DNA of 64,000 nucleotides from Agelas oroides. Its lineage: Eukaryota > Porifera > Demospongiae > Agelasida > Agelasidae. Below are positions 32,764-43,100 of the stretch, in pieces. A program made the translations under genes and the position numbers. The DNA is taken from assembly GCA_949130485.1 (NCBI GenBank), contig OX422183.1, positions 14,715,312-14,779,311 on the forward strand, read 5' to 3'. The stretch's first letter is position 1. Each line of letters opens with the position of its first letter. The notes beneath the pieces were generated by a model. That model made no database searches, was not told the origin of the DNA, and saw only the letters and a list, made by a program, of their open reading frames with translations.

Positions 32764-34345
32764 TTTCATGCAATTCTCCATCATCATAGATTTAAAATAG
32801 TTCTTGCCAGTTCTTCAGGCAGTGCCAGTCACCTGGGAATGGTATTAACCAGGACAACTCCCCTCCATACCCTGTTTTTACGGACGATATACAGCTCCAC
32901 CAGTTTCAAGAAGCAGCCACTGTTTCATTGTATGAAGTCTTCATGATGATGATCTATGATTTCAAACAGTGTCGGTTTATTGTCAACTCTCTGATATATT
33001 ACACAGAGGTATGCCGCATTTGATGAATGACTCTGGGGGATGGAGAGCAATTATTATCATAAAACACACTAACATAGGTGCATACGAAAGATATACATAC
33101 AGACAATTAGAATTTACAAATACTGTCAATAATTACATCGAGTTCAGATTGCTCAAAGCCATGAATGTGAGTGGAACGGATTTCACAAACAACTTGACTA
33201 CAGAATCTTTCATGGTCATTATAACCTATGGAGTGATATGAACCGTACAGAAAATTATAACCAGTAAAGTTAGAACATGACTCAACAGAGCACTTATGGA
33301 GATACAAGTTACCTACTCAAGATATTGAATCCTTTGGAGGATTGTGGTTGTTTATTGAATCAAAGTAGGCTTGAAAATCAAGGTACATTAGCTGATTTCT
33401 TGCAGCTGCTAACTCTTGCAGTGTGTACAAGCTGGCTGTTAGTTGGAGGTTTTGCAGTTCAGCTTGTTATGTGTCTTTACCTACTGGAGTCAGTAAACAC
33501 TGATGGCTGTGACTATATAATACTGCTTGTATGGTTGTACCATGCCAATTGAGTTTTTGATTCCCACTGTACACCCTCACAAGGCTATGCAGGAAATTAA
33601 TATTGTCAGCTGATGCCGAGTTGTGAATGCTGCTGTGTTAGGATATTCACTAGCGATGCCTGCCTTCTCAAGCTGTCGCTGATATATTGAGTGTGTCAGT
33701 ACTGTCACATGCAGCCAAAGGGTTCAATATCTTGAGTAGGTAACTTGAATCTCCATAATTGCTCTCCACTAGTTGCTTCAGTAAGCAAGGTACGAATGAG
33801 AAATTATAGAAAGATACTGAATAGTTTTCATAAGTTAGTGAGTGGGAAAAATCTCTCCCCAATGGCTCCACCTCCTAGGGGAGTTCAAAGACGCATTTTC
33901 TGGGAAGTTTTTTTTTTTAAATGAAATGTTCCGAGTTTCCATGTTCTGCTGTCAGAGAAGGATGATTGAAGCCACTGACTAACATGAGCTAGCAGATCAC
34001 TGTGGTCAGTTGTGGAAGTATCTTAGTTTCAGTGAACTGAGTTAGTAACTGTAAAATCTTTCCCAAGAAAAGCCATGAGCTTTGCTGATATTCTGTGTTG
34101 AGTTTAGTGGATGACCACTAGCCACTGCTAATTCATGCAGTTCTACATCATCATAGATTTTAAATAGTTCTTGCTATATAGTTCTTCTGGTCCAGTCACC
34201 TGGAAATGGTGTTAACCGGGAGAACTCCTCTCCATACTCTGTCTTTATGGACTGGTTTAATATAGCTCCATCAGTTTCGAGAAGCAGCCACTGTCTCTTT
34301 AACTTCATCATAATGACTTATAATTTCAAACAGTCAATTTCTTTG
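32764..34345. repeat. duplicated segments 32764-32990 and 34133-34345
   Basis: The two segments are about 80% alike (CATGCA.TTCT.CATCATCATAG ... GAAGCAGCCACTGT ... TTTCAAACAGT). On the minus strand the 34-kb copy reads KRQWLLLETDGAILNQSIKT, EYGEEFSRLTPFPGDW without stops. The 32.8-kb copy has a frameshift. This suggests a duplicated exon of unknown type. Confidence 0.6.
33295..33760. repeat. inverted pair of ~45 bp
   Basis: GGAGATACAAGTTACCTACT (33299) and its continuation to TTGAATCCTTTGG occur in inverse orientation at 33713-33757. Both encode YGD(T/S)SYLLKILNPL, on opposite strands, about 375 bp apart. Confidence 0.75.
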
Positions 34346-34391
34346 TCGCATCTTGATCTAGGTATACTATGTTTGATAAGTCTAAAGGGTT

Positions 34392-34714
34392 CAGTGGCGT
34401 AGCCAGGACACCATTGATGCTAGGGCACAGCATGGGCACACAACGTACGTTTGTACAAACGTCTGTGCAAAGTGCAACAGCATTTAGGGGGGTCTGCTCC
34501 CCTGGAATTTTACAGCCCCCCAGGTCAGTTCTGAGGCTATACTGTAAGTCACTTATGGCAAACTCGTGTACGGTGAGCGTAGCGCCCGATTTGCGATCGA
34601 CAACGATACTATCAGCGCCGATAATTTCATTGCGTAGCTACCTGCACTGGTGGGGCACGGCCTGTAGTTGCTAGGGCACGTGCCCCAGTGTGCCCCACCC
34701 TGGCTATGCCACTG
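34392..34714. mobile_element. hAT-type MITE, 323 bp
   Basis: CAGTGGCGTAGCCAGG and CCTGGCTATGCCACTG are 16-bp inverted ends with one mismatch. The interior ends in alternating GGGGCAC/GTGCCCC blocks. No convincing 8-bp target duplication remains. It is related to 57311-57635. Confidence 0.75.
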
Positions 34715-34942
34715 GAAGCAAAGCAACTACCCGATGGTTACACTCCACTTCACGTGAAGTTGACATGATGGCACTCAATGGCCGGGCACAAATGCATTGA
34801 CCTCTTGTTTGGTGATCTCAGGGTTGAAACATTAACCACACACAGTTGAAGATCTGAGGTGGTCCACAATACAGTAAGAATATTAACTCACCACAGGGTA
34901 TAGGTACACTCTGATAGTGGAGAAGTCACAACCAGACGAGTG

Positions 34943-35750
34943 GAAGGAAGGTTCCGTGGGGTCCTACCCATCAGGCAACTAGGATGAGGGTTTCATACAA
35001 TTCATGCCACCAGGCAAATATGCATGGGAGGAGGGTTTCGTGTGTTCCATGCCACGAGGCTAGTGGGAGGAGGGCTTCGTGTGGTCCGTGCCACGAGTCT
35101 AGTGGGAGGAGGGTTTCATGTGGTCCATGCCACGAGTCTAGTGGGAGGAGGGTTTCGTGTGGTCCATGCCACACCTTGTTCATTGCTTGGCATATCTTGT
35201 TTTTTTGAATATAATCACTGGCTCAAAGTCCATACTTTTCATTTCCTCTACCCGTGCACACACACACTGGTGTGGTCATTAGCATGTCTTTCTCACGAGG
35301 CTAGTGGGAGGAGGGTTCCATGTGGTCCATGCCACGAGGCTAGTGGGAGGAGGGTTCCGTGTGGTCCATGCCACACCTTGTTCATTGCTTGGCAGATCTT
35401 GTTTTTTTGAATATAATCACTGGCTCAAAGTCCATACTTTTCATTTCCTCTACCCGTGCACACGCACACTGGTGTGGTCATTAGCATGTCTTTCTCACGA
35501 GGCTAGTGCATGGGAGGAGGGTTCCATGTGGTCCATGCCACGAGTCTAGTGGGAGGAGAGTTCCATGTGGTCCATGCCACACCTTGTTCATTGCTTGGCA
35601 GATCTTGTTTTTGAATGCAATCACTGGGTCAAAGTCCATACTTTTCATTTGCTCTACCCGTCCACACACACTGGTGTGGTCACTAGCATGTCTTTCTCAC
35701 GAGGCTATATAGTGGGAGGAGGGTTCCGTGTGATCCATGCCACCAGGCTT
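34943..35750. repeat. 39-bp minisatellite interleaved with a ~204-bp higher-order unit
   Basis: Units follow GCTAGTGGGAGGAGGGTTYC then GTGTGGTCCATGCCACGAG. A spacer starting CACCTTGTTCATTGCTTGGC recurs at 35172, 35374 and 35580 together with flanking 39-mers. The 39-bp unit gives 13-residue repeats (GRRVPCGPCHEAS) in one frame and (LVGGGFRVVHATR) in another. Confidence 0.9.
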
Positions 35751-35925
35751 TGCCAGGTTATTTTCAAATTGACTTCTATCATAATAGAATTAGAGTGCCA
35801 CAAATACTGCACTTGGGATTTAGGGTAGCTACTGGCAATTCAGTGTATAAATATGTATTCCACTTGTGTGACTGTATTGTTATACAGTTAACTATCAATA
35901 TCTTCGACATAAGGGACAGTGGGAG

Positions 35926-36222
35926 GAGGGTTCTGTGTGGTCCATGCCACCAGGCTAGTGGGAGGAGGGTTCTGTGTGGTCCATGCCACCAGAGTAGTGG
36001 GAGAAGGGTTCTGTGTTGTCCATGCCACCAGGCTAGTGGGAGGAAGGTTCCGTGTGGTCCATGCCATGAGGCTAGTGGGAGGAGGGTTCCGTGTGGTCCA
36101 TGCCATGAGGCTAGTGGGAGGAGGGTTCCATGTGGTCCATGCCACCTGGCTAGTGGGAGGAGAGTTCCGTGTGGTCCATTCCACCAGGCTAGTGGGAGGA
36201 GGGTTCCATTTGGTCCATTATC
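35926..36222. repeat. 39-bp minisatellite, 8 units
   Basis: Eight consecutive AGTGGGAGGAGGGTTC..-CCATGCCACCAGGCT units. Frames stay open on both strands because 39 is a multiple of three and the unit has no stop. These peptides should not be annotated as genes without transcript evidence. Confidence 0.9.
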
Positions 36223-37683
36223 CGTATACAGAATCGCTTACCAATGAAGAAGAAATAGCGCGCTTCAAGTTCTTAGGAGTGGTACAACTAAGGACACCAG
36301 TTGCCCACAACTCTGCTTTTCTTCCGCTATAATAAAATACAGATGTCGCTGAATATCGTCTCTTTACGATTAAGGAGTTTTTGGGCATCAGGGTGTTTCT
36401 CTACCATTTTCCTTTGTGAAACTGCTGATGGATGGTCCTTGGAGGGTAGGGTTGTGCATCTTGCTTCCTCACTTTTGCGACAGGTTCACAAGTGGTCTTT
36501 GCCTTTTTTAGGTGGCTGAAAATCTCTTAAATTGGTGTCTACATTCTCCTTTCCAGCCATTCTCGAGACAGGAAGACAACAACTGGCAACTGCTACCATC
36601 GATTGCAGCAAATGCATCACAGTGTTGCTTAGAGATGTTTGACAACCACGTGATGTCAAGTGTTTCCCATGATACAAGCCAGCTAGACCATGCCTACTGG
36701 TGGGCTTTCATCAGTGAATACAGTTACATGCTGTATGTGCATATATGCTTGGACAGTGATCAGGTGATTTCTACCATTTAGCATTTGGTTTTCTACAAGT
36801 GCCACTGACCTCACTAGCTGAAACTGATGTGAGAGCAATCATTTTGCTAGGGGAGGTGTGCTATAGTTTAAAATGCTGATCAACAGGCCATACTCCTCCT
36901 GTGGAAAAGCCCCTGACAGGGTAGCAGGGTTGGCTTAGGTTGTCACTTGTGTGGACGATCGAGCATTATTACAAACTGATGCCAGAATGGGGTGGAACCC
37001 AGACATTGTATTCATGACCAGAGCTTATAACACAGGTCAAAAATGTACTAGATGTTTTGTCATGTCGTATATAGTGTTTGTCCAAGTGTAGTCTAAGCAC
37101 TCAGGAATGCGGGACTGACAACCACTTTGAGAATTATCTCACTAAGTGTATAGGTCATGCACTGCATCAGTTATAGGACCTATCACTCTATGTATGTATA
37201 GCTAGCTGCCATGCAATACAGTAATTGAACCGTAACTTTGAGGACTGTGAGAACGCGTCGACCATGGAACTTTCACTGCATGACTTGCAGTTAACAATGA
37301 CTTCATTTTCCCATGCAGTAATATAAACTACGTGACTGATACCCCAGCACATCCCAAGTTCATTGACTATATTACACATAATTATGTAGTGTATCTATAT
37401 ACATGCATGCCATTCTCCTGTTGTGACAATAATATTTTCAGTCCTTCATGCATGATCACATAGCCAATACCTTCTCTGTGTAATAGTAATCATATGTCCA
37501 TGGTTACTAAATGCATGACTTGTGCACCTCAGCTGAATAATCAAAAATCCTTTTTAATTAGGTTTTAAAAAACAACAATCATGGTGGTATAGACAAGCTG
37601 CTGCAAGTGTTGCGTAGACAGAATACAACAGAGGAGTTTACATACAGTAACTATAAGGCAAAACTGAACTGTAAGAAGAAAGA
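36223..37683. other. spacer
   Basis: Frames at 36301-36519 and 36512-36781 (+) have no recognised domain. The remainder is AT-rich with no repeat noticed. Confidence 0.35.
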
Positions 37684-38649
37684 CCTTACTAAAACACTGC
37701 AACACTATAATTATTGCTAGCCATGCAGCTAGCTATAACCAAGTGGACTACCGTCACAAACTGCATACTATAACTAACAGTTTTTTAAAGCTGAGACACC
37801 AATCCACTCAAGAAAGACAAGCATATGTAAATCCAAGCAGCACTGGCTTTGGCTGTTATAGACGCAGTTCCACCGAGGCTTAGCCTAAGACACTTGTGCA
37901 ATTCCCTGGGGAGGCTAAATCACAGGCAGTCATCACTCTACCACTAATATGTGGCAACAGAACTTGATTGACGGTATTGTTGAACATGTTGATGCAGCAA
38001 CCAAATTCACCTATTGCTGTCTGTAGTGCACTTTTACAAGGTGCAGGGCACATGTCCGATGCGAACGATGAGTAATTGGCGCACTCAGATGTGACATTTT
38101 TCAGATAAGGTTTCACAAAGGCCGTCTGTGTGGGATTAACAAGCAGAAACAAACCTTGAAGAATGTCCTTACTAAAACACTGCAACACTATAATTATTGC
38201 TAGCCATGCAGCTTGCTATAACCAAGTGGACTACCGTCACAAACTGCGTACTATAACTAACAGTTTTTTAAAGCTGAGACACCAATCCACTCAAGAAAGA
38301 CAAGCATATGTAAATCCAAGCAGCACTGGCTTTAGCTGTTATAGACACAGTTCCGGCGAGGCTTAGGACACTTGTGCAATTCCCTGGGGAGGCTAAATCA
38401 CAGGCAGTCATCACTCTACCACTAATATGTGGCAACAGAACTTGATTGACGGTATTGTTGAACATGTTGATGCAGCAACCAAATTCACCTATTGCTGTCT
38501 GTAGTGCACTTTTACAAGGTGCAGGGCACATGTCCGATGCGAACGATGATCTCAGTAATTGGCGCACTCAGATGTGACATTTTTCAGATAAGGATTCACA
38601 AAGGCCGTCTGTGTGGGATTAACAAGCGGAAACGAACCTTGAAGAATGT
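37684..38649. repeat. head-to-tail duplication, 2 x 483 bp
   Basis: CCTTACTAAAACACTGCAAC at 37684 recurs at 38167, and GAAGAATGTCC ends each unit (38158 and 38641). The copies differ by a few substitutions, a 5-bp ATCTC present only in the right copy near 38550, and about 5 bp (CCTAA-like) present only in the left copy near 37887. Confidence 0.95.
37880..38188 (-). pseudogene. detached 3' module of the Cys-rich secreted gene
   Basis: Left copy of the duplicated 483 bp. The frame is intact through ILQGLFLLVNPTQTAF, NVTSECANYSSFASDMCPAP, CKSALQTAIGEFGCCINMFN to NCTSVLG*. It has no start exon or signal peptide of its own. The 5-bp difference near the end truncates it before the hydrophobic tail seen in the right copy. 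Confidence 0.5.
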
Positions 38650-39354
38650 CCAAGCAATATCTGCCATTTGCACGGCCACAATAGCTGGCATAGTGCCTGG
38701 CAATAGGAGTACAAGCAGGGTCTGTTGCGATTATTGCGTTAACGTAAGGTTGACCCACTGAAGCAGTGCAGAGGTAATCCACGACGCGACCCCAGAATTC
38801 TTCAAAGGTACATCGTTCTACTGAATTTGGTATCGTGAGGTTTACAGGAGATTCGTAGGCAGGTGGGAGCTCAACGTTGCAGGCGTTGAAAGCAACTTGA
38901 ATGTCGTATCCGAGTACCAACAGAGAAAATCACGGATTGAAACGGTATCAACACAGCATCCTCTGTCGTCGACAGTGTCCTGCAAAAATTCCCTGCAAGC
39001 TGACGTACAAGATGAGGAATCAGTGATGGACGAACACGCTCTGGCCTGTGTAACGTTCAGGCCTGAGAACGCACCAAAGCAGTACACACCATCGTCTCCT
39101 GATGTACACTGCGCAGCCTGATTCTCAGCAAATTGCAAGTGGTCCGGACCACACTGCAGGGCAATGTCAATGAGTCCTTGTGCGTGACTTGTGGTGCACG
39201 TATAGCGGTTGATGCTCCGTAAGCACTCGGACATTAAGACAGCTGTTTCCAGCACTGTTTGACGTCGCTCGACACCAGCGACAAATACCGCCACGCTCGA
39301 CACGAAGACAGAAATGTACACGACAATGAGCTGCATACTTCCCAGTTGATGCAA
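38268..39354 (-). CDS. secreted Cys-rich protein with two related modules (frame broken twice)
   Basis: A hydrophobic leader (MQLIVVYISVFVSSVAVFVA) begins near 39336; ATG at 39354 is an alternative start. Module 1 has CLRSINRYTCTTSHAQGLID, YCFGAFSG, SCTSACREFLQDTVDDRGCC. Module 2 has CTFEEFWGRVVDYLCTASVG, YCLDILQGSFPLVNPTQTAF, CPAPCKSALQTAIGEFGCC, ending in a hydrophobic tail (AAWIYICLSFLSGLVSQL) that could be a membrane or GPI-type signal. A one-base shift near 38921 and the extra ATCTC near 38550 break the frame, so the gene is either dead or has assembly errors. Several NxT sequons are present. The family is not recognised. Confidence 0.6.
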
Positions 39355-39967
39355 GTCACTAGTTAGTCAATTAAGACTGTACTGCATCAGGCTACGCCCT
39401 TGAGATTATTGAATTTGTGTATTCCGATAAAGCACTAGTTGGCATGGTCTAACTATTACATATCACACTCCTACTCAGGATGTATTCAGTTTAGATTGCT
39501 CCACCCTCGGGCACCGCAATTTAAACCGGATACATCACTCATAGACGTAATATAACTATTACTTGTAGCCTGATTCCAGTGCTTTGAAGTAGTACCTGCT
39601 TTGTGCAGCTCAGGAGAGGTTAAACAAAATATGCCGAGCTAAACTGCACCCCTCTTGCACGAGGTACGATCATAAACAGCACCTTCACTGCACGAAGTGG
39701 TATGAAGCTTGAAGCGTTGGATCTTAGAAGTAACTTACTGGTCTATGAAACCGCTGGCCAAAGTAGGCACGTGTAGCATTTAGTTTGTTGGCAAGAGACT
39801 TTGGAAACTTACTGGAAGATAAGGTACCATTAATAGACTCCTGCTTTTTTTTCTCCAACATGTAACAATACACAGCTATAAAGTTGCATCAAAGGTAATG
39901 AGTGAGTCAGCTGATAAGCAAAAACAACAGCCAGCAATAATTATTAAATCAGCAATTATATCAACAA
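39355..39967. other. spacer
   Basis: GGCATGGTCTAACTATTA near 39442 matches 29051, suggesting a shared repeat end. No gene was seen. Confidence 0.35.
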
Positions 39968-40237
39968 TTAATTAATTAAAGTGCACAAATGTGAGTTCAA
40001 CAAGGTCAGAATAATTATCGAACATTTAAAAAAAGCGTCACATTTTTCACAGTAATTCTGAGCTTTTTTGTCTTTGCTTTTGCCTTTTGAAGTGGTATGC
40101 TTGTTGCACACTACACATCTCTTTCTTTGAGAATGCTTGGTGGGAAAGTGCTTCCCGCTCAGCCTCACCTCACTGGAGTACTTTGTCTTCCTTCCACCTC
40201 CTCTCAAGTGGGGAGGGCAACTGGGGTGCCAGTGCAC
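39968..40237 (-). pseudogene. piggyBac-type transposase C-terminus
   Basis: The frame reads VRLSGKHFPTKHSQRKRCVV, then CNKHTTSKGKSKDKKAQNYC and EKCDAFFKC. The RL.G.HFP lead and CxxC...CxxC pattern match the C-terminal zinc-binding region of piggyBac transposases. The catalytic domain is absent and the last ligands look altered. Confidence 0.65.
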
Positions 40238-40376
40238 CTACTTATATACAAACAGAACACATGATGTAAGTAGTGTGAAGAATGGTGTGACCTAGATGTT
40301 GTGTACCACAAGAGACAGTCAGGTGCATGATATGCAGGAAATCGAAAGGTGACAGCAAAAACATGGGATGACAGGG

Positions 40377-40802
40377 CTACCTTGTGAAAAGAACCACAAG
40401 ATAAACACTGGGAGATAAGCAACCAAGCAGCAGATGTACCAATAAGGTGAAATGGGGTGACATATCAGCATTGCAGAATTGGTATGGTTGAAACTCCAGC
40501 ATGTTAATCAATGGTTGTTGTCTTTCAGCCAGTTCAACCATTCTAAGGCACAGTGATCTATCCGAATCGTAAGTGGTCTTTAATTGAGGTACACCTTGAA
40601 AGAGCTTATTGGCTAAACACTCCTTTATGGTGGAATAATGCTTCCATTGGGGTAACAGCTTCTGGCTGAAATAGGCAACTGGGTGCTCCAGCTTACCATC
40701 ATCACACTGGCTGAGCACTGCATCCACTCCACAATCTGACGCATCAGTTTGTAGGATGAAGGGACAAGTAAAATCTGGTGATGCCAACACAGTTGAGGAG
40801 TA
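40377..40802 (-). pseudogene. Ty3/Gypsy reverse transcriptase RNase H fragment
   Basis: VLASPDFTCPFILQTDASDC, GVDAVLSQ, HPVAYFSQKLLPQWKHYSTI and KECLANKL are the classic connection/RNase H start. The catalytic Asp in TDASD and Glu in KECL are visible. Similarity stops after about 100 codons. The 5' side is cut by the adjacent LINE at about 40803. Confidence 0.8.
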
Positions 40803-41940
40803 CAGTCAGTCAGTCAGTCAAATTTTAATGTCCCCTGCAAAAAATGCAGCCGGTCCAAAGTTGGACCTATGAGACTATATAGCATCAAAAATTCAAGAGA
40901 AAATATCAAGAGAAAATCCTCCATTGGATTTGGCTTTAGAAATAAATAAACTAAGGGCTCTGTTAGTACTCTCCAAACTCCTACTGATGGACTCTTCCAT
41001 ATCCAGGAATTCGTTTAACCAGAAACCTAAGTATTTATAATCATGGGCAGAGTTTGACGTTGAGTCCCCCAGGTGGAAACAAAAGGATGAGCAGGGTTTC
41101 CTCTTAGGTCTAAAGTGCAGAATTTTTGTCTTCATGGGGTTTATACCTAGACCCCATTTGTTACACGATGCTGCAACAGTATCAAGGATGCATTGGAGGT
41201 CACATTCTGTTTCATCCAGGACAGCCACATCATCTGCATAAAGGAGAGCTGCTAGTTTATAATCACCTAAATCAATACCTTTGTTAAGGTCCTGAATATC
41301 CTTCATAAGGTCATTGATAAACATATCAAACAGCGTAAGGACTAAGACACACTTGACTCCAGAGTTAATAGTGAACCAGTCGGAGTTATCATCATCAACT
41401 CTTACACAACTAGAAACATTCTCATACATCTGTTTAAGAATGTGGAGAAAACAGGCTTTGATATGGAAGCTACGCTCCAACTTTTCCCAAAGTATGTTCC
41501 GGCAGACGGAGTCAAATGCCTTGCGAAAATTGATGAAACAAACAAAGGTTTGAAGGTTACTGAGCTTTCTACTTTCAATTAGGTTGTAAACTGTAAGATG
41601 GTCCTGGCAGCTTCTATCATGCCGAAAGCCATTTTGCTCTTCTGCTAGCAAATTGTTTGTTTCAAGGTAATCTGAGAGTCTGTTATTCAGGACTGTACAG
41701 AATACCTTCATTACAATGGATTGCAAGGAGATACCTCTATAGTCAGAGGGGTTTAGTGGGTCGGCACCACTCTTCACAATTGGCTGGATGATTGATTTCA
41801 GCCACGCAGATGGAATTGATCCAGAGGAAAGGCATTTGTTGAAATAAAGACAGAGGAAGTTGATGCAGTGAGGATTCTTAATGAAAGAGGCTTGGATATC
41901 ATCAGGTCCAGCAATGCAATTTGCAGTACTTGTGGCCTAA
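40803..41940 (-). pseudogene. non-LTR retrotransposon (LINE) reverse transcriptase, 5'-truncated
   Basis: Blocks in order: IAGPDDIQASFIKNP (about 41900), PSDYRGISLQSIVMKVFCTV, AEEQNGFRHDRSCQDHL, FINFRKAFDSVCRN, LLYADDVAVLDETE (catalytic YADD), GLGINPMKTKILHF, YKYLGFWLN. The GV.QG(C/S)-type block is altered (SGVKCVLVLTLFDMF). The frame is open for about 350 codons to 40893. The 3' end is a (GACT)n tail (40805-40818 on this strand), typical of target-primed insertion. Confidence 0.85.
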
Positions 41941-42611
41941 ATAGTGCAAAAATCCTGATGAAACATTGAGTGTAGGAATGATGTCTGTTGAGTGATGTCT
42001 AGTGTTTCAAAGATGGCGGCCCTGGCTTACTAGTTTTTGTATCTACAGTCCACGTGTATTATTAATTCAAAGTGGTCATGTGCATGCTTGGTCTGCAGAA
42101 AAGTGATTGGGCCTAAACCTGACCTGTCTGACTGTTTGCTATGGCCATGTAATGTTTGCATCTCAGCAACCAAGTGACTGTGACTTTCTTTGAAGTGTCT
42201 GCTTGCATTGCAGAGAAATCAGTATGATTTACATGCATCACTGAAAGCAGCAGGCTTGAGTGTCAATTTTGGCAATGTGACTATAAGTAGAGATGTCAGT
42301 CTCCAGATCTACGCTTCTTCACAATGTCTGAACCTCTGGTGGTTTGATCCAATGTTCTAGTCACTAGGGTGCTTCAAACCTGGTGTATTGGACAGCCGAC
42401 AAAAAATCATAGATTTGATAGATAAGTTTGGAAGTACCAAGTGAATTAGTTAATGCTAGGTTGGTTCGCTAATTTTACAAAGAAATCCATTTCTGCATAT
42501 ATGTACAGGTTTTTGAATGGATCTTTGATCCAATTTCTCTGGAAATACTATTAATAATGGCCATTAGTAGTCATCTGTAAATCTGAGGGTAGCCTGAGGA
42601 AAAGGCTACCT
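41941..42611. other. spacer
   Basis: No gene or repeat recognised. Confidence 0.3.
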
Positions 42612-42672
42612 TGTAGCACTACATAACAAAGGATAACTTTAAGGCTTAAAGTTATCCTTTATGTAGTGCTAC
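42612..42672. repeat. 61-nt near-perfect hairpin
   Basis: TGTAGCACTACAT + AAC + AAAGGATAACTTTAA, a 3-nt turn, then TTAAAGTTATCCTTT + ATGTAGTGCTACA. That is 28 paired bases with only a 3-nt bulge. It is the right size for a small MITE or a miRNA-like precursor. Confidence 0.85.
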
Positions 42673-43100
42673 ACTGCAAAAGGAAGTTGGTTGTTTTAAC
42701 CACAGAGTGGTTACGGACAAACTGGAGACAGTGAGAGGTTTGCTTTGGTGTTGAAGACTAATTGCATAAGGTTAGGGTTATTAGGCCAGTTGCACGTAAG
42801 CATTGGAATTTTAATGAAATTTGGAATTAACGTGACATCACGTTTGGGGTCCTTGGTGGCCCACAGAAATGTATTGGCATGTATGGGAAAATCGCGATGC
42901 CAACGTTTAAACTTCGCGCCACTCCGCAACTATACTGTATGTGCTATTTAAGCGAGTCTAGAGACCCCGGCGAACACGTGGAATTTGAATCAGGCGAATT
43001 GATCGTAGCGTTCTCGATAGAAAGGTACTGTTCTAACATCACTGACTGTACTAGCGTAGACTCTATGGTCATATATGTTATAAATGTATTTACATGACAA

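Noticed and set aside
34971..36332. GRRVPCGPCH and GGGFRVVHATR repeat proteins as genes
   Set aside because: Frames on both strands stay open through a 39-bp minisatellite; there is no start context, splice support or domain. Kept only as a repeat with a note.
41314..41553. Plus-strand frame of 79 codons
   Set aside because: Antisense shadow of the LINE reverse transcriptase.
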